Assembly (NCBI GenBank): GCA_022842065.1 | Contig: JALHQH010000005.1 | Coordinates: 1-64,000 of the forward strand | From: Caldilineaceae bacterium | GTDB lineage: Bacteria > Chloroflexota > Anaerolineae > Caldilineales > Caldilineaceae | DNA length: 64,000 bases | Direction: 5' to 3' | In this document: positions 36,489-44,221 of the stretch, piece by piece | Position numbering within the stretch: the first letter of the stretch is position 1 | How the letters are laid out: every line of letters begins with the position of its first letter | Translations under genes and position numbers: made by a program | Notes under the pieces: generated by a model | The model's database searches: none | Told to the model about the DNA's origin: nothing | The model's input: only the letters and a program-made list of their open reading frames with translations

Positions 36489-38126
36489 CTAGCCGCCGCT
36501 CGTAATCAGCGGCAGATAGATCTTCGGCGTCGCGGTAAAGTTCGCGATGACGGTCAGATTTTCGGTGATTTCACGATCGATGCGCAGCACCGGCACGCGC
36601 ACGGTTTGGGGCGCAACGCCATTGATGTCCCAACCGACAAAGCTGTACCCAGCGGCGGGGATGGCCGTCAACGTCACCACCTGACCATAACGATAGGGCC
36701 CTGGCGGGGCCACTTCGACCGTGCCACCGACGGCGTCCCCTTGTCCACCGTTCAGATTAATTTGCAAGGTGTAAGTCAATTCCTCGAAAGTCGCTGTGAT
36801 CGATTTCGTGCCATCAATCAGCAGCGTCGTGGCGGGGGTCTCTCCAGTCAGATCACCCGTCCACCCCCTAAAGTGCCAGCCGGCCGCGGCCCGCGCCGTC
36901 ACCCCGATCACCGTCCCTGCCGGATAGATGCCCTGTGGTGGGGCCAATTCGATGGCCCCGGCCCCCACGGTTGCCGTGATCACCTGATAACCGATGGGCG
37001 TGGCGGTGGCGGTGCTGGTTGCCGTGGCGGTGGGCGTATTGGTGGGCGTCTCGGTGGGCGTTGCGGTCGCCGTATTGGTGGGCGTGGGGGTAATGGTTGG
37101 CGTATTGGTTGCTGTTGCGGTCGCCGTATGGATTGGGGTGGGGGTCTCCGTCGCCGTATTGGTTGGCGTTGGGGTTTCTGTATTGGTGGCAGTCGCGGTT
37201 GCGGTCGCCGTATTGGTGGGCGTGGGGGTGGCCGTATTGGTGGGGGTGTTGGTGGGCGTCGCCGTATTCGTTGGTGTTCTGGTGACGGTCGGTGTTCTGG
37301 TGGACACGGGCGCGGTGCCGCCATAATTGCCCCACCCGCTAAAGGTTGCCCCTTTGGCGACCACCACCACAGTAAAACGCATGTCGAGTGGATACCAGAG
37401 GGCGGGATCTTCCCCATTCCAGTTCCACGCATTAAAATCGCTGATCGGCAGGTTTGCGGCATTCTTGACGGACATCGCATACCGTTGGCGCGGCCTTGTC
37501 CAATCTACGGTGCCGTATACTTTAGCCATGTTGGCGATGGTGGTACTCCAGGTGACCACTGTCCCGGTGGCACCACTAACATTGCGCAAGATCCCGCAGG
37601 CTTCTTGCGCAAAATTATCTTGCCACACGCAAAATTGTAAGCGCATATTCTGCACTTGGGGCTGGCTGCGCACCTCGGCGCGAAAGTAGAGGGTCCCTTC
37701 GGCAAAATTGACCGGCGCTGTCCAGTTGCCATTGGCCGAAGGCATGGGCGGGTCATCCCTGGGAAAACCCCGATCTCTGGTCGTAATCGCACGGTTTAAG
37801 TCAAATACCAGCAACTCGGTGATGCCTGGCGTTGCCGTTGCGGCTGCGGTTGGGGTCGCGGTTGCGGTTGGCGTCTCCGCTGTGGCCGGCGTTTCGGTTG
37901 GGGTTGGCGTCTCGATTGCGGTTGGGGTTGCGGTTGCCGTTTCGGTTGGGGTTGCGGTTGCCGTTTCGGTTGGGGTTGGCGTCTCGGTCGGGATTGGCTC
38001 ATCTTGCCCCTTGACTGTCAACGCTCCTTGCACAATGGTAGCCCGGACGGGGGCCGTGAAAAGCAGGACTGCGGCGATGACGACGATGAGAGGTAGACCA
38101 ATGACAAACTTGGAGAACCGTACCAT
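36489..38126 (-). CDS. secreted protein with two Pro/Thr linkers and InlB-type repeats
   Basis: A 545-aa exported protein. Signal peptide: residues 1-30, FVIGLPLIVVIAAVLLF ending VRA. The first Pro/Thr/Glu linker covers about 38-95. A globular domain (about 100-265) follows with WTAPVNFAEGTLYFRAEV and CVWQDNFAQEACGIL. The second long linker covers about 270-385. Then come two divergent InlB B-like repeats: AGWHFRGWTGDLTGE...TATFE and AGYSFVGWDINGV...VIANF. It ends KIYLPLITSGG. The ATG at 38126 has AAGGAG 7 bp upstream. Presumed surface-exposed; function unknown. Confidence 0.8.
   Translation of the reverse strand: MVRFSKFVIGLPLIVVIAAVLLFTAPVRATIVQGALTVKGQDEPIPTETPTPTETATATPTETATATPTAIETPTPTETPATAETPTATATPTAAATATPGITELLVFDLNRAITTRDRGFPRDDPPMPSANGNWTAPVNFAEGTLYFRAEVRSQPQVQNMRLQFCVWQDNFAQEACGILRNVSGATGTVVTWSTTIANMAKVYGTVDWTRPRQRYAMSVKNAANLPISDFNAWNWNGEDPALWYPLDMRFTVVVVAKGATFSGWGNYGGTAPVSTRTPTVTRTPTNTATPTNTPTNTATPTPTNTATATATATNTETPTPTNTATETPTPIHTATATATNTPTITPTPTNTATATPTETPTNTPTATATSTATATPIGYQVITATVGAGAIELAPPQGIYPAGTVIGVTARAAAGWHFRGWTGDLTGETPATTLLIDGTKSITATFEELTYTLQINLNGGQGDAVGGTVEVAPPGPYRYGQVVTLTAIPAAGYSFVGWDINGVAPQTVRVPVLRIDREITENLTVIANFTATPKIYLPLITSGG
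36986..37311. repeat. coding tandem repeat for the second Pro/Thr linker
   Basis: Iterated GCCGTATTGGTGGGCGT and GTTGCGGTC units on the plus strand encode TNTATPTPTNTA-type repeats on the minus strand. A shorter related tract (37826-37990) encodes the first linker. Confidence 0.7.
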
Positions 38127-38841
38127 AAATGACTCCTTATAACCCATTACACGTTTACATTTTGACGTTGCGCATTGCACCGTCTGCACCGCCCTCACGC
38201 AGGTGGTGCTCTTGAATAGGGGGGCTATACACGCCACTGCGCGCTGGGCTGTGCGCCGCACCTGCTGCGTTATTAAATTTTGTGATAAAGCGTAATCGCT
38301 GATCTGCCCTTAGTCGGCAATGCCTTGCCGGCGCGAACGCTGCACAAGCGGAAACATAACCGAGGTATTTGATGGAAGCGACTACGTGCTTTGACGTAGC
38401 TGACGCTGCATACTATAACGAGGAAATGACAAACTGTAACTTACAGAATACTTGCAGTTTTGCGCTGGTGTTGGATTGGTCTTGCCACCGGGATTCATTG
38501 GGCGCATGTCCCTGCGCAACGCTTGAATGATTTAAGTTGGTGTAATTATGTAAATGATTACGATACGCGGCAACGTTTTGTGGTTTGATAACCATGCGTC
38601 GCTTGCGTAGGTCCGGATGGGTACACCCGAAATGTCTGGATCAAAATGCAGGCATGGCCATTGTAAAATGTGTTTATTGCGCGTTAAGTGAAGCTCTGCT
38701 AGGTCTTGCATTCTTTACCGCCCTCACCCACTAGCGATGCCGGTGCTGGAAGTCGTTACGCAACCCCTTTCGCTGCCCGTTCTCGTTCTTTGCCCCTCGC
38801 ACACACTGGTTGCAGTTTGTTGATGAGTAAAGGATAAAATA
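38127..38841. other. 715-bp intergenic region between secreted protein and aldo/keto reductase genes
   Basis: The genes are divergent. A candidate minus-strand promoter, TTACAG (38439-38434), a 16-bp spacer and TATAGT (38417-38412), would give the secreted-protein mRNA a leader of about 280 nt. I see no supported gene, RNA motif or long inverted repeat in the remainder. Confidence 0.4.
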
Positions 38842-39735
38842 ATGGATATAATGATACAAGGTGAGGCTGTCCCCGCGTTGGGTTTTGGCACTTGGCAACT
38901 ACGGGGCAACCCCTGTGTGCAGGCTGTTGCCCATGCCCTGGCGGTTGGCTACCGCCATCTGGACACAGCACAGGCCTATCAAAATGAGGCTGAAGTGGGC
39001 CATGGTATCAAACAAGCCGGCGTTGCGCGCAGCGACATCTTTCTCGTCACGAAACTCTATCGGCAAAATTTGGCTTATGACCAGGTCATTGCCTCGACCC
39101 AGGAAAGCCTGCAAAAACTAGCGACCGATTACATTGATCTGCTGCTGATCCATTGGCCCAACCCCACCTTTCCGCTGGCGCAGACTTTAGCGGCGATGCA
39201 AACCTTGCAAGCGCAGGGATTGATCCGGCAGATTGGCGTCAGCAACTTTTCGCCTGCCCTCGTGACTGAGGCAATGCGCCATGCCCCGATTTTTTCAAAT
39301 CAGGTGGAGTATCATCCCTATAAGCCACAAACGGCGCTAGTGGCGCAAGCCAACGCACAAGATTATTTGCTGGTTGCCTATAGCCCCTTGGCCAAGGGGT
39401 TACTTAAAGATGATGCTATCCTCAATGAGATCGGCGCAACCCATGGCAAATCGCCGGCGCAAGTGGCCTTGCGCTGGCTGGTGCAACAGGGGGTGGCGAC
39501 CATTCCCAAAGCCGGCCGTGCCCAACACCGGGAGAGCAACTGGGACATTTTTGATTTTAGCTTGGCTGACGAGGAGATGAAGCTGATCGCCGGCTTGGCC
39601 GCGGCGCAGCGCTGGCGACTGTGGGCTAATTCACTCTATGCGCAAATAACCAGATTCGGCCGCCGGGGTCGCTGGCACGCCGCGCGCAAACTGGCCGCCT
39701 TATTTAGTCGTTCTACTTATAGAGAAAACATGTAG
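38842..39735 (+). CDS. aldo/keto reductase
   Basis: NADPH-dependent oxidoreductase of the AKR superfamily (2,5-diketogluconate reductase-like). The catalytic tetrad is complete: D41 and Y46 in HLDTAQAYQNE, K71 in LVTKLYRQ, H104 in LLIHWP. Cofactor-binding residues appear near the end (IPKAGRAQHRESNWDIFDF). AAAGGA lies 7 bp before the ATG. Length 297 aa. The last codons and the TAG stop lie inside a miniature palindromic element that starts at 39716, so the C-terminal TYRENM is element-derived. The basic tail before it (FGRRGRWHAARKLAALFSRS) is also unusual for the family. The substrate is unknown. Confidence 0.88.
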   Translation: MDIMIQGEAVPALGFGTWQLRGNPCVQAVAHALAVGYRHLDTAQAYQNEAEVGHGIKQAGVARSDIFLVTKLYRQNLAYDQVIASTQESLQKLATDYIDLLLIHWPNPTFPLAQTLAAMQTLQAQGLIRQIGVSNFSPALVTEAMRHAPIFSNQVEYHPYKPQTALVAQANAQDYLLVAYSPLAKGLLKDDAILNEIGATHGKSPAQVALRWLVQQGVATIPKAGRAQHRESNWDIFDFSLADEEMKLIAGLAAAQRWRLWANSLYAQITRFGRRGRWHAARKLAALFSRSTYRENM

Positions 39736-39813
39736 AGTTGGCACAACTGTGTACTGCGCATCAGGGGATACGCAGTACACAGTTGTGCCATGTTTCTCTG
39801 CTTTCTCTATTAG
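39716..39813. mobile_element. MITE-like element, family 3 (copy 1)
   Basis: 98 bp with terminal inverted repeats CTTATAGAGAAAACA / CTAATAGAGAAAGCA (13 of 15 identical) around a perfect central stem TGGCACAACTGTGTACTGCG and complement. Related copies are at 42138-42234 and 61413-61509. It overlaps the end of the aldo/keto reductase gene. Confidence 0.7.
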
Positions 39814-39828
39814 GAACGAGGATTATAT

Positions 39829-40180
39829 TAAATTCATAAGTAACGACTGACCCCCTCCTAACCTCCTTGCAGGAGTAGGTTTTTCTACTACCAGAGGTAG
39901 GCTCGTTCCGCGCCCAATGGGCACCCGCTCCGGCGGAATGCCGCTTTGGCGCTCTGCGCCTCTGGGGGACGCGGAGCGTCCCCCTTTCATAACCACGCTC
40001 TGCGTGGTTACGAGCAAAAACCTACCCTTGCAAGCACCGTTCCTCCCCCTGGTAAGGGGAGGGACGGTGCTCTCGTCAACCGTTCCCTCCTTTAGCAGGG
40101 GAGCGCACCTGGTAGGCAACCGCCCTGGGGCGCGGGCGGGGTTAGTTGTTAAACGCACAACTTGTCATGGGCTGCGACAG
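39829..40180. repeat. repeat element, AACCCCCTCC family (copy 3) with nested hairpins
   Basis: Opens AGTAACGACTGACCCCCTCC and closes with the complement-like GCGGGGTTAGTTGTTAA. Inside are several nested stems, for example GGGGGACGCGGAGCGTCCCCC and ACCACGCTCTGCGTGGT. No credible gene. It is related to 10046-10290 and 15012-15180. Confidence 0.6.
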
Positions 40181-40311
40181 GAAACTTTGCGGTCTAATAT
40201 AATCATTGTTCCTTAACAGCGCGTGCCATGGGTTAGTCCATGTGATCGCTACCCTCAAACGGTTATGCTGACTGACCAGGCCGCCGTGGTCGGTCATGGT
40301 CAGTAGCGAAC

Positions 40312-41080
40312 TTAACGAAACATCAACACCGGTACCGGACAGGAGCGTAACATATTGCTGGTTGTGCTACCGATGATCAGCGTGCGAATATGCGAATCAT
40401 AGATCGCCAGCTGATCCACAATCGTGGCGCTGGCTTTGTTCATCCCCACCAAATCAACCGTGGTGCCTTCGCGCCGGAATTTGAGTACGACTTTGTCCAG
40501 CGCGCCAACAGCCGTCAGATCCCAGAAATGGGCCTGGCTGACATCAATGACGACGCGTTCGATCATCTCTTTGCAGTCAAAGCCGGCACTAAATTGGTCG
40601 GCAGAAGCAAAGAAGACTTGACCATAGACCTTGTAGTCGCGCTGATTGCCCTCGGCATTAAGCACCGATTCGACCGCCAACAGCCGCGAAACTTTGCGTG
40701 CAAAGAAGAGCGCGCTCATCAAAACCCCACTCCTACGCCTTGGGCCAGGTTATGGGTGAACACGACAACCACAACGGTCACGATCATGACCAAGCTAGAC
40801 TTTTGGGATAGGTGGTTAGCTTCTTTACCGACGACCAGCTAAAGGTGCCGATTGAGACCATGATCATCACCGCGACCAAGGCCGCCATCGGGATCTGGTG
40901 CACGAGGTCACCGAGGACCAGGATTAGAAAGAGCAGAAAGCTGCCGGCAAAGAGGGTGGAGAGCCGCCCGCGCCCACCCGATTTGACGTTGATCACCGAT
41001 TGCCCAATCATGGCGCAACCAGCCATGCCACCAAAAAAGCCAGCGACGATAGGGGAAGGGCTGCCCGCCAGCTTGCGCAT
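40312..41080 (-). pseudogene. SulP anion transporter/STAS/Usp fusion, truncated and frameshifted
   Basis: Fragments of one SulP-type gene. 41080-40784 encodes the transporter core [20 protein letters not shown], then [18 protein letters not shown], up to [11 protein letters not shown]. It then shifts frame near 40800, continuing in another frame as [20 protein letters not shown] and GVG. A second shift, consistent with loss of one G in a G run near 40731-40735, leads to MSALFFARKVSRLLAVESVL and a STAS domain. The end, STTSNMLRSCPVPVLMFR, looks like the last segment of a universal-stress domain with its middle deleted. The N-terminal membrane half is absent. At least two frameshifts and two deletions make this a decayed gene. 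Confidence 0.75.
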
Positions 41081-41165
41081 GCTATCCTGCCATTCGTGCT
41101 CGGCAAAGTGTGACCGTATAAAATCGTCTAACCAGATAATTAAATGAATTTTGCGTTACGCCAAT

Positions 41166-41260
41166 TTGCGTAGGGCCAAAAGGTGTTGTATACTGTGATC
41201 AGTCAGTTACAGCGTGCGGGTAAAACCGCCTCGGGGGAACGCTGTGACTGACTTTTTTTA
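41166..41260 (+). ncRNA. candidate mini-transcript: promoter directly followed by a terminator hairpin
   Basis: -35 TTGCGT (41166-41171), a 17-bp spacer and -10 TATACT (41189-41194) would start RNA near 41201. The next 50 nt form a 15-bp stem (AGTCAGTTACAGCGT with its complement, one G-U pair) that holds an inner GCGG/CCGC hairpin. Seven Ts follow (41251-41257). The predicted RNA is about 60 nt. It could be a small RNA or an attenuated leader whose gene has been lost. No homology is claimed. Confidence 0.45.
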
Positions 41261-41601
41261 TTGGTTTTTTCCACATTATCTTCGTTACCTCCACAAGCGC
41301 AAGCTCCTCTGTTACATCATTACTTGGTCGGGCAACGGGCTGTTGATCTAACCAGTTGCAAGCTCGTTTATGCGGCGGGCGCAGGCACCAACCGCAAACC
41401 AGCAGTTAGCGAGCATCAGCGCTACTTAAGTAGACGAAGTTGTAGAAGCCCACCCCTTTCAAGGGTGGGCGTAATCACTCCTACTAATCAGCCTAACATA
41501 CAATCTACTGGGTAGTACCAAGGTACTATCTACGATCCCCTAATCTGCGGATGTGTACCCAAGCGATTCTACTATACTTGATACTACCTCTTCCCCCTAC
41601 T

Positions 41602-41674
41602 ATACTCGGCGCTGTCATCATTTAACATTTTCTACACGAGTAAAAATGTTAAATGATGACAGCGCCGAGTGTAT
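41602..41674. repeat. inverted repeat with about 30-bp arms
   Basis: ATACTCGGCGCTGTCATCAT and TTAACATTTT are mirrored by their complement after a 10-nt loop. It lies in the gene-poor 41.1-42.4 kb stretch. Confidence 0.65.
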
Positions 41675-41873
41675 ATCCCCCACCATCTCAGTTTTGAAAG
41701 GGATATTATGGGTATAGAGCATCTCATTATTCTTGTTATTGTCGTCATCCTTTACACTGGCTCAAGGTTTTTCTCGGTTTGACGAGCGCGCCACTTCAAG
41801 CTATGCCAATTTAAACGCTTCGGCTTTTGCCTTAGCTTGCCCTAGCTCGTTTGTGTTGGGAAACGCAATTTCT

Positions 41874-41954
41874 ACCGCCAAGGGCGCGAAGAGCGCAAAG
41901 TTTCGCCAGCGAAAATCCTTTGCGAAACTTTGCGCTCTTCGCGCCCTTGGCGGT
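41874..41954. repeat. inverted repeat (ACCGCCAAGGGCGCGAAGAG type)
   Basis: Arms of about 33 bp, ACCGCCAAGGGCGCGAAGAG plus CGCAAAGTTTCGC, with a short loop. The GCAAAGTTTCGC words resemble miniature intergenic repeats seen in other Chloroflexota and cyanobacterial genomes. Confidence 0.65.
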
Positions 41955-42008
41955 GATAAGGCCCTTTTGCAACAGCAACTAGTACAGCGTTACCGAAGTT
42001 TTGATAAA

Positions 42009-42117
42009 TTAGCCACGGAGTGGCGACTGATGGTAGCCCAGCCTTTTCAGGCTGGGGTCCATTGGATCCGAGGGTTAAAACCCTCGGCTACCATCAGTCG
42101 TCACTCCGTGACTGAAA
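42009..42117. repeat. miniature palindromic element, family 2 (second copy, inverted)
   Basis: TTAGCCACGGAGTGG to CCGTGACTGAAA, the reverse complement of 6145-6215 with about 40 bp of extra sequence holding a second stem (GCCCAGCCTTTTCAGGCTGGG). Confidence 0.65.
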
Positions 42118-42137
42118 CCGATTCTAAACCAGCAGAA

Positions 42138-42234
42138 CTTATAGATAACACAACTAAACGTGGCACAATCGTGTACTGTGCATCCCCTGATGCACAGCCC
42201 GCTTTATGTCAACTCTATTTGCTTTGTCTATTAG
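42138..42234. mobile_element. MITE-like element, family 3 (copy 2)
   Basis: 97 bp, ends CTTATAGATAACACAA and the complement of CTAATAGACAAAGCAA. The interior TGGCACAATCGTGTACTG and GCATCCCCTGATGC is nearly identical to 61413-61509. Confidence 0.7.
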
Positions 42235-42265
42235 GTAACACTGTACTAGCTCATCCTCTGCTAGA

Positions 42266-42430
42266 CTACTTCGGCTTGCCCATAAGCTGACTCCAGCACT
42301 CATCGAGCACCCGCAACTCCAGACCATAAACGAAATTGGCATTGACCCGCGCGAAATATAGGCAGGTCAGCGGATGTAAGACACGCGCTTTTACCCTATA
42401 ATCCCACGACAGCCAGCCTCTCGCTAACCA
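42266..42430 (-). pseudogene. unidentified C-terminal gene remnant
   Basis: An open frame without a start codon, ending in TAG at 42268-42266, encodes WLSWDYRVKARVLHPLTCLY then FARVNANFVYGLELRVLDEC and WSQLMGKPK. The residue pattern looks protein-like, but no family is recognised. It is antisense to the promoter region of the next gene. Confidence 0.25.
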
Positions 42431-42463
42431 TTAAACCACTGACTAAGTAAGGAGAATTTCTCT

Positions 42464-43657
42464 ATGAGATTGGGTTTGACATTTGGTGGCACGCTGCTTG
42501 CAGCGCTGCTCATTGCGCCAGGCGCTGGACTTGCGCAGGATATTGACGATACAAGCAGCGGTACCACATCACTGGTGATTATCGAACAGATCAGTCCGGA
42601 ACAGCAGACCACGATTGACCTGGGTGATGAAGGGGTCTCGCAAGGCGATATCACTGCGTTTACTGGTTCATTGATCGATGTAGAGGGCGCAGAAAGTGGT
42701 AAGTCGAGTGGCTTCTGCATTGTGACCGATGCTGAAGCAAAGCTGAGTGAGTGTGTGTGGACCTACCATTTCGCTGAGGGCACCATCACCGTCGCGGGCA
42801 CGGAACCGGATCTGGGGGCTGATACTGCGATCCAAATGCCGATTGTGGGCGGTACCGGCGATTACATGGGGGCCCGCGGCGTGATCCACGAGCAACACAA
42901 CGCGGATCAAACCGTCTTTACGACCACGATCGAGATCATCGACGCGTCGCTGCTCACCGCAAGCGTGGATGATTACTGGGTTGCCGTCGAGAAGTGGGAT
43001 GAACTAACCGAGGAAGAACAGGGTGCTTGGAATGTTCTCGGCTGGGATGAAACGATTTGGGCTGGTGATGATCCCGCAGCCATCCCGGTTAGTGAGACAA
43101 CCCCTTGGGCTGAGCTAACCACCGAGGAGCAGGAAGCAGCGGCGGCTTTGGGCTATGACGAAGCCAGTTGGGCCGATATGCAAGCGCGCGTGCCAGAAGG
43201 TGAAGTTGACGAATTCTGGGTCGCGCAGGAATGGGCCGATCTTAAATATAGTGAGATGCGGCTCTGGGGTCTCTTGGGCTGGGACGAGGTGATTTGGGCT
43301 GGTGATGATCCCGCGGCCATTCCGGTCAGTGAGACAACCCTTTGGGAGGAGCTAACCACCGAAGAGCAGGAAGCGGCGGCGGCTTTGGGCTATGACGAAG
43401 CCAGTTGGGCCGATATGCAAGCGCGCGAGCCAGAAGGTGAAGTTGACGAATTCTGGGCAGAGTTTGCCTGGGAAGATCTTAAGTATAGCGAGATGCGGCT
43501 CTGGGGTCTCTTGGGCTGGGATGGCGCATCATGGGATGGGACAACCGACGAGCCAGAGAGCGCAACCCAACCCTGGGCCGAGTTAACGGCCGAGCAGCAG
43601 GACGCGGCGGCGGCTTTGGGCTATGACGAAGCCAGTTGGGATGCACTTTTGCCATAA
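42464..43657 (+). CDS. secreted acidic protein with tandem Trp-motif repeats
   Basis: A 397-aa exported protein. The signal peptide is residues 1-24 (RLGLTFGGTLLAALLIAPGA, ending GLAQ). Residues 30-165 form a beta-rich domain similar in pattern to allene-oxide-cyclase/dirigent barrels (GKSSGFCIVTDAEAKLSECV, VGGTGDYMGARGVIHEQHN). The rest is six acidic repeats, alternating two types: PWAELTTEEQEAAAALGYDE-ASW and WADLKYSEMRLWGLLGWDE-xxW, separated by EGEVDEFW or DPAAIPVSET. Three B-type units are almost identical, implying recent duplication. AAGGAG precedes the ATG and TATAAT lies at 42397-42402. The repeat resembles LTxEQxxAAxxLGYxxxxW modules known mainly from eukaryotic algae; the function is unknown. 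Confidence 0.82.
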   Translation: MRLGLTFGGTLLAALLIAPGAGLAQDIDDTSSGTTSLVIIEQISPEQQTTIDLGDEGVSQGDITAFTGSLIDVEGAESGKSSGFCIVTDAEAKLSECVWTYHFAEGTITVAGTEPDLGADTAIQMPIVGGTGDYMGARGVIHEQHNADQTVFTTTIEIIDASLLTASVDDYWVAVEKWDELTEEEQGAWNVLGWDETIWAGDDPAAIPVSETTPWAELTTEEQEAAAALGYDEASWADMQARVPEGEVDEFWVAQEWADLKYSEMRLWGLLGWDEVIWAGDDPAAIPVSETTLWEELTTEEQEAAAALGYDEASWADMQAREPEGEVDEFWAEFAWEDLKYSEMRLWGLLGWDGASWDGTTDEPESATQPWAELTAEQQDAAAALGYDEASWDALLP

Positions 43658-43665
43658 CACCAAAT

Positions 43666-43713
43666 AACGGTAGCTGATCCAGCGAAACGCAAGTTGCTGG
43701 ATCAGCTACCGTT
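43666..43713. terminator. terminator-like hairpin after the Trp-repeat gene
   Basis: A perfect 18-bp stem AACGGTAGCTGATCCAGC with a 12-nt loop, 8 bp after the stop codon. The T tract is weak (TTCTCTT). Confidence 0.6.
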
Positions 43714-43768
43714 CTCTTACCCCTATTTTCGGCGATCTGTCGACATTTTATCGACGGGCAAATCTGCC

Positions 43769-43900
43769 TTAATCCTCACGCTCCTCCGCGATCCGTCCCG
43801 CTTGCCCCTCAACCTGTTTCGCCGACCGATCCCGATTCAGCTCCCACCCGTTGAAAAACAGTAATGCCGGTGCGACTTGCAGCGATGCCAGGTAGATCAT
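43769..43900 (-). pseudogene. unidentified membrane-protein remnant
   Basis: A short frame, ATG 43900 to TAA 43769, encodes MIYLASLQVAPALLFFNGWE then LNRDRSAKQVEGQAGRIAEE. It has one hydrophobic segment and a charged tail, like the C-terminal end of a polytopic protein. A stop precedes it by eight codons. No family is recognised. Confidence 0.25.
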
Positions 43901-44221
43901 CGCTGCCCCGGCGCGGCTTTACCCGCCCAACCGACTTGACGTATGGTGTCACCTTGGTTTATCCTTTTGTCGTAGGCATTGTGTAAGGATAGCGGAGATT
44001 GTCGCCAAGTACCCGACCCCGCTAGCCTGAACCCTGTGGGTTTAGCCGTGACACAGGCCAACAGCCTGTGTCACTTATCCATCCCTACCGGCTACCTACC
44101 CAAGGTAGCCAACCTGTGTCAGCCGCCAGCGCCATAAACGTATCACCAAACCCGTGCTGACGTGGACCGTACCCGTTCATCGCATCACCATTGCTGCCCC
44201 TAACCAAGAGAGTGTTGTGCT
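43901..44221. other. spacer upstream of hsdR with small hairpins
   Basis: It holds perfect hairpins GTGACACAGGC/GCCTGTGTCAC (44048-44074) and GGCTACCTACCCAAGGTAGCC (about 44092-44112). A weak promoter candidate starts with TTGACG near 43936. No gene is seen. Confidence 0.4.

Larger units (their letters stand above)
41979..42249. mobile_element. composite MITE-like element with two other elements nested inside
   Basis: Terminal inverted repeats CTAGTACAGCGTTACC (41979-41994) and the complement of CTAGTACAGTGTTACC (42234-42249) match at 15 of 16 positions. They correspond to the ends of family 1 (6.2 kb and 34.3 kb), here followed by GAAGTTTTGAT. Instead of the family 1 core, the interior holds family 2 in inverted orientation (42009-42117) and family 3 (42138-42234). 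No transposase is present. Confidence 0.65.

Noticed and set aside
36462..37640. Long glycine/arginine-rich plus-strand frame of 392 codons
   Set aside because: It is the antisense of the Pro/Thr linker repeat and the domains around it in the minus-strand secreted protein; composition is repeat-driven and it lacks a ribosome-binding site.
38262..38600. Riboswitch in the long leader of the secreted protein gene
   Set aside because: The region has a plausible promoter but no hallmark of a known aptamer class that I can identify.
39823..40158. Minus-strand frame of 111 codons
   Set aside because: It lies entirely within the nested-hairpin repeat element 39829-40180 and has no family resemblance.
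41733..42290. Plus-strand frame of 185 codons
   Set aside because: It is made of palindromic elements (41874-41954, 42009-42117, 42138-42234) and has no protein-like pattern or ribosome-binding site.
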